Origin: Metasolibacillus sp. | Lineage (GTDB): Bacteria > Bacillota > Bacilli > Bacillales_A > Planococcaceae | Reading direction: 5' to 3' | NCBI RefSeq assembly: GCF_025291715.1 | Contig: NZ_JAMBIZ010000003.1 | Coordinates: 150,724-214,723 of the forward strand | DNA length: 64,000 nucleotides | Part shown: positions 22,610-30,054 of the stretch, one piece after another | Numbering within the stretch: the first letter of the stretch is position 1 | Layout: each line of letters starts with the position of its first letter | Position numbers and translations under genes: made by a program | Notes under the pieces: model-generated | What the model was told of the DNA's origin: nothing | What the model saw: only the letters and a program-made list of their open reading frames with translations | Databases searched by the model: none

Positions 22610-22629
22610 AAGAAAGAGGTGTCGAAGTC

Positions 22630-23964
22630 TTGGGAACAGTAGCATTCCAAACGCTGGGCTGCAAAGTAAATCACTACGAAACTGAGGCAATTTGGCAATT
22701 ATTTAAAGAGCAGCAATACGACCGTATCGACTTTGAACAGCAGGCAGATGTCTATGTCATTAATACATGTACGGTAACGAATACGGGAGACAAAAAATCG
22801 CGTCAAGTGATTCGTCGTGCAGTGCGTCGCAATCCAGATGCCGTTATTTGTGTAACAGGCTGCTATGCGCAAACATCACCAGCAGAAATTATGGCAATTC
22901 CAGGGGTCGATATTGTAGTTGGTACACAAGATCGCCATAAGCTGCTTGGCTTAATCGAGCAATACCGTGAGGAGCGTGAGCCAATTAATGCAGTGCGCAA
23001 TATTATGAAAAATCGAGTTTATGAGGAATTGGATGTCCCTGCATTTACAGACCGTACGCGCGCATCTTTAAAAATTCAAGAAGGCTGTAATAACTTCTGT
23101 ACATTTTGTATTATTCCTTGGGCACGTGGCTTAATGCGCTCACGCGATCCACAGGAAGTGATTCGTCAAGCACAGCAATTAGTCGATGCAGGCTATTTAG
23201 AAATCGTTTTGACTGGTATTCATACAGGTGGTTATGGGCAAGATTTTAAAGATTACAATTTAGCACAATTATTGCGTGATTTAGAGGCGCAAGTAAAAGG
23301 CTTAAAGCGCCTGCGTATTTCGTCAATTGAAGCATCGCAATTAACCGATGAAGTGATCGATGTATTACGCAAGTCAAATATTGTTGTAAATCATTTGCAT
23401 ATTCCGATTCAATCAGGCTCAGATACGGTATTAAAACGTATGCGTCGTAAATATACGATGGCATTTTTCTCTGAGCGCATTACGAAATTGGCAGAAGCGT
23501 TGCCAAATTTAGCGGTAACATCTGATGTGATCGTTGGTTTCCCAGGTGAAACAGAGGAGGAGTTTATGGAAACATATAACTTCATCCGCGACCATAAGTT
23601 TTCTGAGTTACATGTCTTCCCATATTCGAAGCGTACAGGCACACCAGCTGCACGTATGGAAGACCAAGTGGATGAGGAAATTAAAAATGAGCGCGTGCAT
23701 CGCTTAATTGCCTTAAACGACCAGTTAGCGAAGGAATACGCAGCTCGCTTTGAAAATGAAGTGATGGAAGTGATTCCAGAGGAGCGCTTCAAAGAAGGCG
23801 AAAACGCAAATCTATATGTTGGCTACACAGACAACTATTTAAAAGTAGTCTTTGAAGGCACGGAAGACATGATTGGCAAATTAGTCAAAGTAAAAATCAC
23901 AAAAGCAGGCTACCCATACAATGAAGGGCAATTCGTTCGTGTATTAGAGGAGCAAATGAGTTAA
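22630..23964 (+). CDS. mtaB: MtaB, tRNA t6A37 C2-methylthiotransferase
   Basis: The N-terminal UPF0004 domain has FQTLGCKVNHYETEA, TCTVTN and VTGCYAQTSP, contributing three cysteines. The radical SAM motif is CNNFCTFCIIP, followed by a TRAM domain near the C-terminus. It converts t6A37 to ms2t6A in ANN-decoding tRNAs. The TTG behind AGAGGTG gives the conserved start GTVAFQTLGCK. An ATG at 22606 overlapping rsmE would add eight residues. Confidence 0.94.
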   Translation: MGTVAFQTLGCKVNHYETEAIWQLFKEQQYDRIDFEQQADVYVINTCTVTNTGDKKSRQVIRRAVRRNPDAVICVTGCYAQTSPAEIMAIPGVDIVVGTQDRHKLLGLIEQYREEREPINAVRNIMKNRVYEELDVPAFTDRTRASLKIQEGCNNFCTFCIIPWARGLMRSRDPQEVIRQAQQLVDAGYLEIVLTGIHTGGYGQDFKDYNLAQLLRDLEAQVKGLKRLRISSIEASQLTDEVIDVLRKSNIVVNHLHIPIQSGSDTVLKRMRRKYTMAFFSERITKLAEALPNLAVTSDVIVGFPGETEEEFMETYNFIRDHKFSELHVFPYSKRTGTPAARMEDQVDEEIKNERVHRLIALNDQLAKEYAARFENEVMEVIPEERFKEGENANLYVGYTDNYLKVVFEGTEDMIGKLVKVKITKAGYPYNEGQFVRVLEEQMS

Positions 23965-23971
23965 GAGAAAG

Positions 23972-24003
23972 CACAGTCTACATTGCGTAGGCTGTGTTTT
24001 TTT
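23972..24003 (+). terminator. Intrinsic terminator after mtaB
   Basis: CACAGTCTAC pairs with GTAGGCTGTG and is followed by seven T. It closes the heat-shock/RNA-modification run and directly precedes a repeat array. Confidence 0.88.
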
Positions 24004-24009
24004 GCAAGG

Positions 24010-24182
24010 TGCTGATATATTATGGATTTCGCTGATATATTTCTAAAAAGCGCCGATGTATCGCAGCAAGCCCTTGATATTTTGTGAAACGCAGATAAGT
24101 GCTAGAAATTCGCAGATAACCTAGCAAATTTCGCAGATAACTCTACGTAAAACGCAGATATATTTTTAAAAATCGCAGATAA
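24010..24182 (+). repeat. Intergenic array of a short word at 21-nt spacing (CGCAGATA type)
   Basis: The word CGCAGATAA recurs at 24090, 24111, 24132, 24153 and 24174, exactly 21 bases apart. Degenerate copies are at 24030 and 24051 (also 21 apart), with looser ones at 24010 and 24072. Between the words the sequence varies but tends to end in AAA. The words carry stop codons in one frame and the stretch is not a gene. It fills most of the 322-base gap between mtaB and the UvrA-like gene. Confidence 0.85.
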
Positions 24183-24286
24183 ATAATCCCTCTAAAAATT
24201 CACGCAGCTTTTCTCTAGCTCATTCTTGCCATCTCTTTCAACTTACGCTAAAGTTAGAAAGCATCACTTTTAAAGGAGGAACTTCC

Positions 24287-26539
24287 ATGGCGCAAACGTA
24301 TATTGAAATTGTCAATGCGAGAGAAAACAATTTGGAAAATGTCAGCCTGCAAATTCCGAAAGGGAAACTCACTGTTTTCACAGGGGTATCAGGTTCAGGG
24401 AAATCATCTATCGTTTTTGATACAGTGGCGCAAGAAGCAGGGCGTCAATTGAATGAAACGTATAGTAGCTTTGTCCGCACATTTTTGCCAAAATACCGCA
24501 GACCTGAGGCGGATGCAATTCATAATTTATCGACAGCGATTGTCGTTGACCAAAAGCGCTTCGGTGGTAATGCACGTTCAACATTAGGCACTGCAACAGA
24601 TATCAATTCACTGTTAAGACTATTATTTTCACGCTTTGCTACGCCGAGCATCGGCTATGGAAATGCTTATTCCTTTAATGATCCGAGCGGCATGTGTTTG
24701 CAATGTGAAGGCATTGGTAAAATTATCACATTGAATATCGACACAACATTAAATAAAGAAAAATCATTAAATGACGGAGCTATTTTGCTTCCAGGCTTTG
24801 GTGTAGGCACATGGCAATGGAAGGCGTATGCAGAATCAGGCTTCTTCGATAATGACAAAAAAATACAAGATTACACCGAGCAAGAGCTGCATCAATTAAT
24901 GTATGCAGAGCCGCAAAAAGTAACAGTAACGTATCAAAACAGCGAAATAAATGCCACTTATGAAGGTATTGCAGTAAAGTTTATGCGACAAAATGTCAAA
25001 ACGGATAAAGATACAACAAAGGCAGCCGCAAGTAAATTAGAGCAATTTACAACGATGTGTAGCTGTCCAACATGCGATGGTAAACGCTATAATGAGCAAG
25101 TGCTTTCTTCAAAAATATTAGGTCATTCGATTTATGATATGACGGCGATGCAGCTAGATGAATTGATGGCAGTTTTGCAAAAAATTGAAGAGCCTTTAGC
25201 AAAGGAGCTAGTTGTAGGAATTACAGAAAGGCTGCAAAGTTTATGCGATATCGGGCTTGGCTATATGACGTTAACGCGCGAAATGCCAACATTATCAGGC
25301 GGGGAATCGCAGCGTGTAAAAATGGTCAAATATTTATCTAGCAATTTAACAGGCTTAATCTATATTTTTGATGAGCCGAGTACAGGCTTGCATCCACACG
25401 ATGTCTATCGCTTAAATGATTTGCTTATTAAGCTACGCGATAAAGGTAATACGGTTTTAGTTGTAGAGCATGACCCAGATGTCATTCAAATTGCAGATCA
25501 TGTGATTGATGTTGGTCCAGCTGCTGGTTCACATGGTGGGCAAATTATGTTTAGTGGTAACTACGAGGAGCTGTTAAAAGCAGATACGCTAACGGCACAA
25601 TATTTAAAATCGGAAGCAACAATCAAAGCGAATCCACGTCCTGCTACAGAATTTTTAGAGAGTGACAAAAGCACATTGCACAATTTGAAAAATGTTAGCT
25701 TGCGAGTGCCAACAGGTGTATTGACGGCGGTTACTGGTGTAGCTGGCTCAGGAAAAAGCACGCTTGTACATGAAGTGTTTGCAAAAAAATATCCTGAGGC
25801 CATTCGCATCGATCAAAGTGCTGTCCATGCAAATAGTCGCTCAAACCCATTGACCTATACAGGCGTGATGAATTCCATTCGCAAAGCCTTTTCTGATGCC
25901 AATGGGGTGGATGCAGGGCTGTTTAGTTATAATTCAACGGGTGGCTGCGAGAGCTGTGGTGGTACAGGGACGGTAGAATTAAATTTATCATTTATGGATA
26001 AAGCAGAGGTTGTATGTACACAATGTAATGGAACACGCTATAAACAAGAAGTGCTGCAATATACGTATAAAGATAAAAATATTGTCGATGTAATGGATAT
26101 GACAGTGGCAGAGGCGGTAGAATTTTTCGAGGCAAAGGATATTAAGCGCAAATTAACAAGCTTAAATACGGTAGGTTTATCCTATTTAACGCTAGGACAA
26201 CCACTCAACACATTGTCAGGCGGGGAATGCCAGCGTTTAAAGCTCGCGAAGGAAATGTCAACGAAGGGCAATTTATATATTTTAGATGAGCCAACAACAG
26301 GCTTACATATGTCAGATGTAGCGACAATTTTAAATATTATGAATACGCTTGTTGACAAAGGCAACACGGTTATCGTTATTGAGCATAATTTAGATGTAAT
26401 TCGCCATAGCGACTGGATTATTGATATTGGTCCAGAAGGTGGAATTGGTGGCGGTGAAATTTTATTTGAAGGACCACCAGTAAATATTGTCAATTGTGAG
26501 CGTTCAATTACAGCGAAGCACTTAACGGCAATAAGCTAG
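24287..26539 (+). CDS. Short UvrA-like ABC ATPase (excinuclease UvrA family)
   Basis: It has two ABC ATPase halves. Half 1 has GVSGSGKSS, LSGGESQRVK and IFDEPSTGLHP; half 2 has GVAGSGKST, LSGGECQRLK and ILDEPTTGLH. A zinc-finger pair typical of UvrA lies in half 2 (CESCGGTG ... CTQCNGTR). At 750 residues it is about 200 shorter than true UvrA, which runs to about 950. It is not beside uvrB. Short UvrA paralogues of this type have been linked to drug resistance in some bacteria; the role here is unknown. The ATG follows AAAGGAGGAAC. Confidence 0.88.
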   Translation: MAQTYIEIVNARENNLENVSLQIPKGKLTVFTGVSGSGKSSIVFDTVAQEAGRQLNETYSSFVRTFLPKYRRPEADAIHNLSTAIVVDQKRFGGNARSTLGTATDINSLLRLLFSRFATPSIGYGNAYSFNDPSGMCLQCEGIGKIITLNIDTTLNKEKSLNDGAILLPGFGVGTWQWKAYAESGFFDNDKKIQDYTEQELHQLMYAEPQKVTVTYQNSEINATYEGIAVKFMRQNVKTDKDTTKAAASKLEQFTTMCSCPTCDGKRYNEQVLSSKILGHSIYDMTAMQLDELMAVLQKIEEPLAKELVVGITERLQSLCDIGLGYMTLTREMPTLSGGESQRVKMVKYLSSNLTGLIYIFDEPSTGLHPHDVYRLNDLLIKLRDKGNTVLVVEHDPDVIQIADHVIDVGPAAGSHGGQIMFSGNYEELLKADTLTAQYLKSEATIKANPRPATEFLESDKSTLHNLKNVSLRVPTGVLTAVTGVAGSGKSTLVHEVFAKKYPEAIRIDQSAVHANSRSNPLTYTGVMNSIRKAFSDANGVDAGLFSYNSTGGCESCGGTGTVELNLSFMDKAEVVCTQCNGTRYKQEVLQYTYKDKNIVDVMDMTVAEAVEFFEAKDIKRKLTSLNTVGLSYLTLGQPLNTLSGGECQRLKLAKEMSTKGNLYILDEPTTGLHMSDVATILNIMNTLVDKGNTVIVIEHNLDVIRHSDWIIDIGPEGGIGGGEILFEGPPVNIVNCERSITAKHLTAIS

Positions 26540-26548
26540 TTTTAGAAT

Positions 26549-26573
26549 AGTGAGGAGGAATCCTCGCTTTTTT
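26549..26573 (+). terminator. Intrinsic terminator after the UvrA-like gene
   Basis: AGTGAGGA and TCCTCGCT pair (one G.T) around GGAA, followed by TTTTTT. Confidence 0.85.
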
Positions 26574-26608
26574 ATATAAAATAACGCATTTATAGACAAA
26601 CTATGATA

Positions 26609-26626
26609 TAGTTGTACGGACAACTA
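26609..26626 (+). promoter_or_regulatory. Perfect inverted repeat upstream of deoC, possible operator
   Basis: TAGTTGT, ACGG, ACAACTA: a perfect 7-bp dyad with a 4-bp spacer about 20 bases before the deoC start. The size and TTGT...ACAA halves resemble GntR-family operators. No regulator gene is adjacent. Confidence 0.5.
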
Positions 26627-26645
26627 ATATTTTTAAGGAGCGATC

Positions 26646-27317
26646 ATGATGACTCAAAATTATGCAAAAATGATTGACCACACTTTATTAAAGGCAGATG
26701 CGATACGCGAGCAAATTGCGAAAATTTGTGAAGAAGCAAAGCAATATGATTTTGCCTCTGTTTGCGTAAATCCAACATGGGTGAAATATAGCGCAGAGCT
26801 TTTAACAGGCACGGATGTGAAAGTATGTACGGTAATCGGCTTCCCATTAGGTGCATCTACTTCTGCAACAAAAGCATTTGAAACAAAAGATGCGATTGCA
26901 AACGGTGCGGGTGAAATTGATATGGTTATTAATATTGGCGCATTAAAAAATGGTGAATATGAGCTTGTACGTGAGGATATTAAGGCGGTTGTAGAGGCTG
27001 CAAACGGAACGCTTGTAAAGGTAATTATTGAAACATGCCTACTGACAGAGGAAGAAAAGATAAAAGCATGTCAATTATCTGTTGAAGCTGGTGCGGACTT
27101 CGTAAAAACTTCTACAGGCTTTTCGACAGGTGGTGCAACAGCTGAGGATATCGCATTAATGCGCAAAACTGTAGGGCCAGAGCTTGGTGTAAAAGCATCT
27201 GGTGGTGTTCGTAATTTAGAAGATATGAAAAAAATGGTGGAGCACGGAGCAACGCGTATTGGCGCAAGCTCAGGTGTAGCAATTATGAATGGCTTAACTT
27301 CTGAATCTAATTATTAA
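26646..27317 (+). CDS. deoC: Deoxyribose-phosphate aldolase (DeoC)
   Basis: Class I aldolase TIM barrel: [64 protein letters not shown] with the Schiff-base lysine, and VKASGGVRN. It cleaves 2-deoxyribose 5-phosphate to acetaldehyde and glyceraldehyde 3-phosphate. The length of 223 residues is standard. Two ATG codons are adjacent behind AAGGAGCGATC; either may be used. No other deo genes are adjacent. The acetaldehyde product is also the substrate of eutE downstream, but joint function is only conjecture. Confidence 0.95.
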   Translation: MMTQNYAKMIDHTLLKADAIREQIAKICEEAKQYDFASVCVNPTWVKYSAELLTGTDVKVCTVIGFPLGASTSATKAFETKDAIANGAGEIDMVINIGALKNGEYELVREDIKAVVEAANGTLVKVIIETCLLTEEEKIKACQLSVEAGADFVKTSTGFSTGGATAEDIALMRKTVGPELGVKASGGVRNLEDMKKMVEHGATRIGASSGVAIMNGLTSESNY

Positions 27318-27351
27318 TACTGGCACGATTTTTATGAAAGTATCATTCAGC

Positions 27352-27417
27352 CTCCGTTAGCTATCGCAGATTTTACAAGCTTGCTTGAAGAAAATCTGAA
27401 TATAGTGACACGGAGGT
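27352..27417 (+). other. Long interrupted stem-loop between deoC and rpsU
   Basis: CCTCCGT (27352) pairs with ACGGAGG (27411), and the inner CAGATTTT pairs with AAAATCTG around a 16-nt loop. The two stems are separated by an unequal internal loop. No T run follows, so it is not a typical terminator. Confidence 0.5.
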
Positions 27418-27440
27418 ATAATTGATTTATATAGTTTCTG

Positions 27441-27469
27441 TTGACTGAAAGCATATATTAAGTTATAAT
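27441..27469 (+). promoter_or_regulatory. SigA promoter for rpsU
   Basis: TTGACT, 17 bp, TATAAT: near consensus, 68 bases before the rpsU start codon. Confidence 0.85.
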
Positions 27470-27479
27470 TCTCTAGTAC

Positions 27480-27501
27480 ACACTAACGAAGTTGTTAGTG
27501 T
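27480..27501 (+). promoter_or_regulatory. Perfect inverted repeat in the rpsU leader
   Basis: ACACTAAC, 6 nt, GTTAGTGT. It begins 11 bases after the -10 box, so it would form a hairpin at or near the 5' end of the transcript (mRNA stabiliser), or could be an operator. Confidence 0.5.
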
Positions 27502-27536
27502 TGTATTGACGTGTGTTCGGAGGGAGGGAAAGAGAG

Positions 27537-27710
27537 ATGTCAAAAACTGTCGTTCGCAAAAACGAATCGCTTGAAGATGCTCTTCGCCGCTTCAAACGTA
27601 CTGTATCAAAAAGTGGTACAATTCAAGAAGTTAGAAAGCGCGAGTTCTACGAAAAACCTAGCGTAAAACGTAAAAAGAAATCAGAAGCTGCACGTAAACG
27701 TAAGTGGTAA
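27537..27710 (+). CDS. rpsU: Ribosomal protein bS21
   Basis: 57 residues: [18 protein letters not shown] then a very basic C-terminus ([15 protein letters not shown]), typical of S21. The ATG behind GGAGGGAGGGAAAGAG is chosen; the upstream in-frame start adds residues not seen in the family. It has its own near-consensus promoter and a strong terminator. Confidence 0.97.
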   Translation: MSKTVVRKNESLEDALRRFKRTVSKSGTIQEVRKREFYEKPSVKRKKKSEAARKRKW

Positions 27711-27776
27711 TTTTTTCCTAAAATCCCTACGTTCAAAACACGCAATTTGATGATTCACTGAGCAGACAACAATGAT

Positions 27777-27820
27777 ACACCCCGATTTTTACATTGTAAA
27801 AATCGGGGTGTTTTGCGTTT
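27777..27820 (+). terminator. Strong intrinsic terminator after rpsU
   Basis: ACACCCCGATTTTTACA and TGTAAAAATCGGGGTGT form a perfect 17-bp stem, followed by TTTTGCGTTTT. Confidence 0.93.
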
Positions 27821-27895
27821 TATTGCTTTATAGTTAGTTAAATCGATAAAATTCTTAAAAATGCATAATTTTTGTTCATAAAAAACAAATTGCTA

Positions 27896-27925
27896 TTGAA
27901 AATTGAATAATGTTATGGGTATAAT
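27896..27925 (+). promoter_or_regulatory. Promoter candidate for the eut operon
   Basis: TTGAAA, 18 bp, TATAAT, ending 53 bases before the eutW start. It is the only clear SigA-like site between the rpsU terminator and eutW. Confidence 0.6.
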
Positions 27926-27978
27926 AATGACAAAAATTCAGTACAAATTTGTGTATTTTGTAACAGGGGGTTTTTGGC

Positions 27979-29403
27979 CTGTCAAAAATAGAAAAGCTTT
28001 GTAGAAAATATACGAATCTATCTATATCAGATATTGCAAAGCTGCAACAACTAGAAACTACACTTGCATATTATGCTGAATTGGCAGAATGCTATATGTT
28101 TATTGACTGTATGGTGGACAACCAATCTCATGCGATTGTCGTAGCTGAAGCATTTCCTAAAGGGCAAAATCATTTATACGAACAATCTGTAATTGGCAAA
28201 ATTGTTTTTGAAAGCTTTGAACCAGCTGTATTTTCTGCTTTTCGAAAAGGGGAGAAGGCTTCTGTTTCTAGGGCAATCACACAAGAAGGGATTACAGTTG
28301 AGCAGCATGTCATTCCTATTTTTAATGACGATGAACAAGTGATTGCTGTGTTGATTAAGGAAAAGCGGATGGAAGCACAAGAGAAGAGCGATGAAGTTGT
28401 TCAACAAATGCCATTTGCATTGATTGAGCATATCGTAAAGCCTGATTTTCAGCCAGTGCCTGTTGTTTCTGATTTATTAGTAGAGTCGATTATTTTAACA
28501 AATCATGAAAATAAAGTGATTTATACGAATCCTGCTGGCTACCGCTTTATATCTGAGCTATCAGGACGAGATTCATTTGATAATATAGCACTAGATGAAA
28601 TTTTTCCATTTTTACAGCAAGTTTATAATCAAGACGACGATGTCTTTTTTTTAGAAATTACTGTAGATGGAAAATCATTTATCGTTAAAAAGATACCGAT
28701 TCGCAATCAAAGCGACAAGGTGACATTGCTTATTATTCATGATTTGACAGAGCTGAAATTGAAAGAAAATGAGCTGATGATGAAAACCTTCGCCATTCGT
28801 GAAATTCATCATCGTGTGAAAAATAATTTGCAAACGGTAACAAGCTTACTACGCCTGCAAATGCGTAACGCTGTATCAGCATCACACACAGCGGCTTTTC
28901 AAGAAGCACTAAATCGAATTTATAGCATTTCTTCCGTATATGAGCTTATTTTAGAAAATGAGGATAACGCAGAGGAAAAGGTAGATGTTATTGCATTAGC
29001 GAAAAAAATTGGCAACAAAATGATTGATACAGCACATACAGCAAATGTTCAATTACACGTTCAACACGATAATTTGCAGCTGTTTTGTCATTCTAAAAAA
29101 GCGGTGTCGCTTGCGATTATCATTTGTGAATTAGTGCAAAATGCATTAAAATATGCTTTTACAAGTCATCAAGAAGGTTTAATCAGCATTCATTTTTGCC
29201 AAGAAAATGCGGCTGTATCGCTTCATATTTCCGACAACGGTGTTGGTATGCATGAAGCAAAGCCATCATTAGGTATGGAAATTGTTACACGGCTTGTTGA
29301 ATATGATCTAGCGGGTACTTTTACGATTATCCCTAGCGATAGAGGTACACATACTCAAATTCAGTTCCCTGTATGTGAGGAGGTATTTATTCTAAATGAC
29401 TAG
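27979..29403 (+). CDS. eutW: EutW-type sensor histidine kinase (probable CTG start)
   Basis: The N-terminal domain (KIEKLCRKYTNLSISDI ... YMFIDCM) fits the histidine-kinase N-terminal family of EutW. A PAS-like segment follows at about residues 165-250, then HisKA_2 with EIHHRVKNNLQTV, and a HATPase with ELVQNALKYAF and DNGVGM. No membrane helix is seen, so it is a cytosolic sensor. The family-conserved N-terminus lies upstream of the first TTG (28081), where the only usable in-frame initiator before a stop is CTG at 27979, 8 bases after AGGGGG. It phosphorylates EutV, whose gene overlaps by 8 bases. Confidence 0.85.
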   Translation: MSKIEKLCRKYTNLSISDIAKLQQLETTLAYYAELAECYMFIDCMVDNQSHAIVVAEAFPKGQNHLYEQSVIGKIVFESFEPAVFSAFRKGEKASVSRAITQEGITVEQHVIPIFNDDEQVIAVLIKEKRMEAQEKSDEVVQQMPFALIEHIVKPDFQPVPVVSDLLVESIILTNHENKVIYTNPAGYRFISELSGRDSFDNIALDEIFPFLQQVYNQDDDVFFLEITVDGKSFIVKKIPIRNQSDKVTLLIIHDLTELKLKENELMMKTFAIREIHHRVKNNLQTVTSLLRLQMRNAVSASHTAAFQEALNRIYSISSVYELILENEDNAEEKVDVIALAKKIGNKMIDTAHTANVQLHVQHDNLQLFCHSKKAVSLAIIICELVQNALKYAFTSHQEGLISIHFCQENAAVSLHISDNGVGMHEAKPSLGMEIVTRLVEYDLAGTFTIIPSDRGTHTQIQFPVCEEVFILND

Positions 29404-29974
29404 GAAAGTAATGATTGTTGAAGATGAATCGCTTATTGCAATTGATTTGCAATTTATTTTGGAAGATAACGGCTACGAGGTTGTAGCACATGCAAAAAAT
29501 GGAGAAACGGCAATTGAACTAGCACATCTCTATCGTCCACAGCTAATATTAATGGATATTAAAATGCCTAAATTAGACGGTTTGAAAGCAAGTAAAATTA
29601 TTGAACAGCAGTTTGGCATACCGATTCTTTTCATTTCAGCTTATAGTGAAAAAGAGCTGCTATCCTATATGAAGCAGGATAATGTGCTCGGTTATGTAAT
29701 GAAGCCATTCTCGGAGAAAAATGTACTGCCAGCGTTGGAAGTCGCTTTTCATCAAATTGAGAAATTTGACCGTTTAAATGGCAAATTGCTACAAGCACAA
29801 CATCAAATGGAAAAACGTAAAGTCATTGAGCGAGCAAAGGGGCTCCTAATGCAGTTAGAAAATATTAGCGAAGATCAGGCTTACAAAAGAATTCGTAATG
29901 AAAGCATGCGGACACAGCAGGAAATGGTGCAAATCGCACAACAAATACTCAATACACAACAAGTAAATAGCTAA
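29396..29974 (+). CDS. eutV: EutV, ANTAR-domain response regulator (RNA-binding antiterminator)
   Basis: The receiver domain has EDESLI, the acceptor D in LILMDIKMP, FISAYSE and KPFSE. The C-terminal ANTAR domain runs from about 145 (VIERAKGLLMQLENISEDQAYKRI). In Enterococcus and Listeria, phosphorylated EutV binds paired hexaloop hairpins and prevents termination in eut transcripts. A matching hairpin/terminator follows directly. The ATG overlaps eutW, implying coupled translation. Confidence 0.93.
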   Translation: MTRKVMIVEDESLIAIDLQFILEDNGYEVVAHAKNGETAIELAHLYRPQLILMDIKMPKLDGLKASKIIEQQFGIPILFISAYSEKELLSYMKQDNVLGYVMKPFSEKNVLPALEVAFHQIEKFDRLNGKLLQAQHQMEKRKVIERAKGLLMQLENISEDQAYKRIRNESMRTQQEMVQIAQQILNTQQVNS

Positions 29975-30020
29975 GCAAAGGCGCTTAAAGAAAAAATATT
30001 TTCTTTAATGCGCCTTTTTT
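29972..30020 (+). promoter_or_regulatory. ANTAR hexaloop hairpin overlapping a terminator, upstream of eutH
   Basis: TAAGC, loop AAAGGC, GCTTA: a 5-bp stem with a six-base loop having A at position 1 and G at position 4, the ANTAR signature. It shares bases with the left arm of a terminator (GGCGCTTAAAGAAAA pairs with TTTTCTTTAAtGCGCC, then TTTTTT). The two structures exclude each other, so EutV binding should allow read-through into eutH and the rest of the operon. I did not find a convincing partner (P1) hairpin upstream. Confidence 0.8.
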
Positions 30021-30054
30021 ATATAGATAAAACAAAAAAGGGGTGTGTAAATCT

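Noticed and set aside
24010..24182. Possible CRISPR array (regularly spaced repeats)
   Set aside because: The conserved words are only about 9-13 bases, the step is 21 nt and no cas genes are present. CRISPR repeats and spacers are each longer than the whole unit.
27826..27978. Cobalamin riboswitch before the eut operon
   Set aside because: I looked for the conserved B12-box type sequence and a long structured leader and found neither in the gap between the rpsU terminator and eutW.
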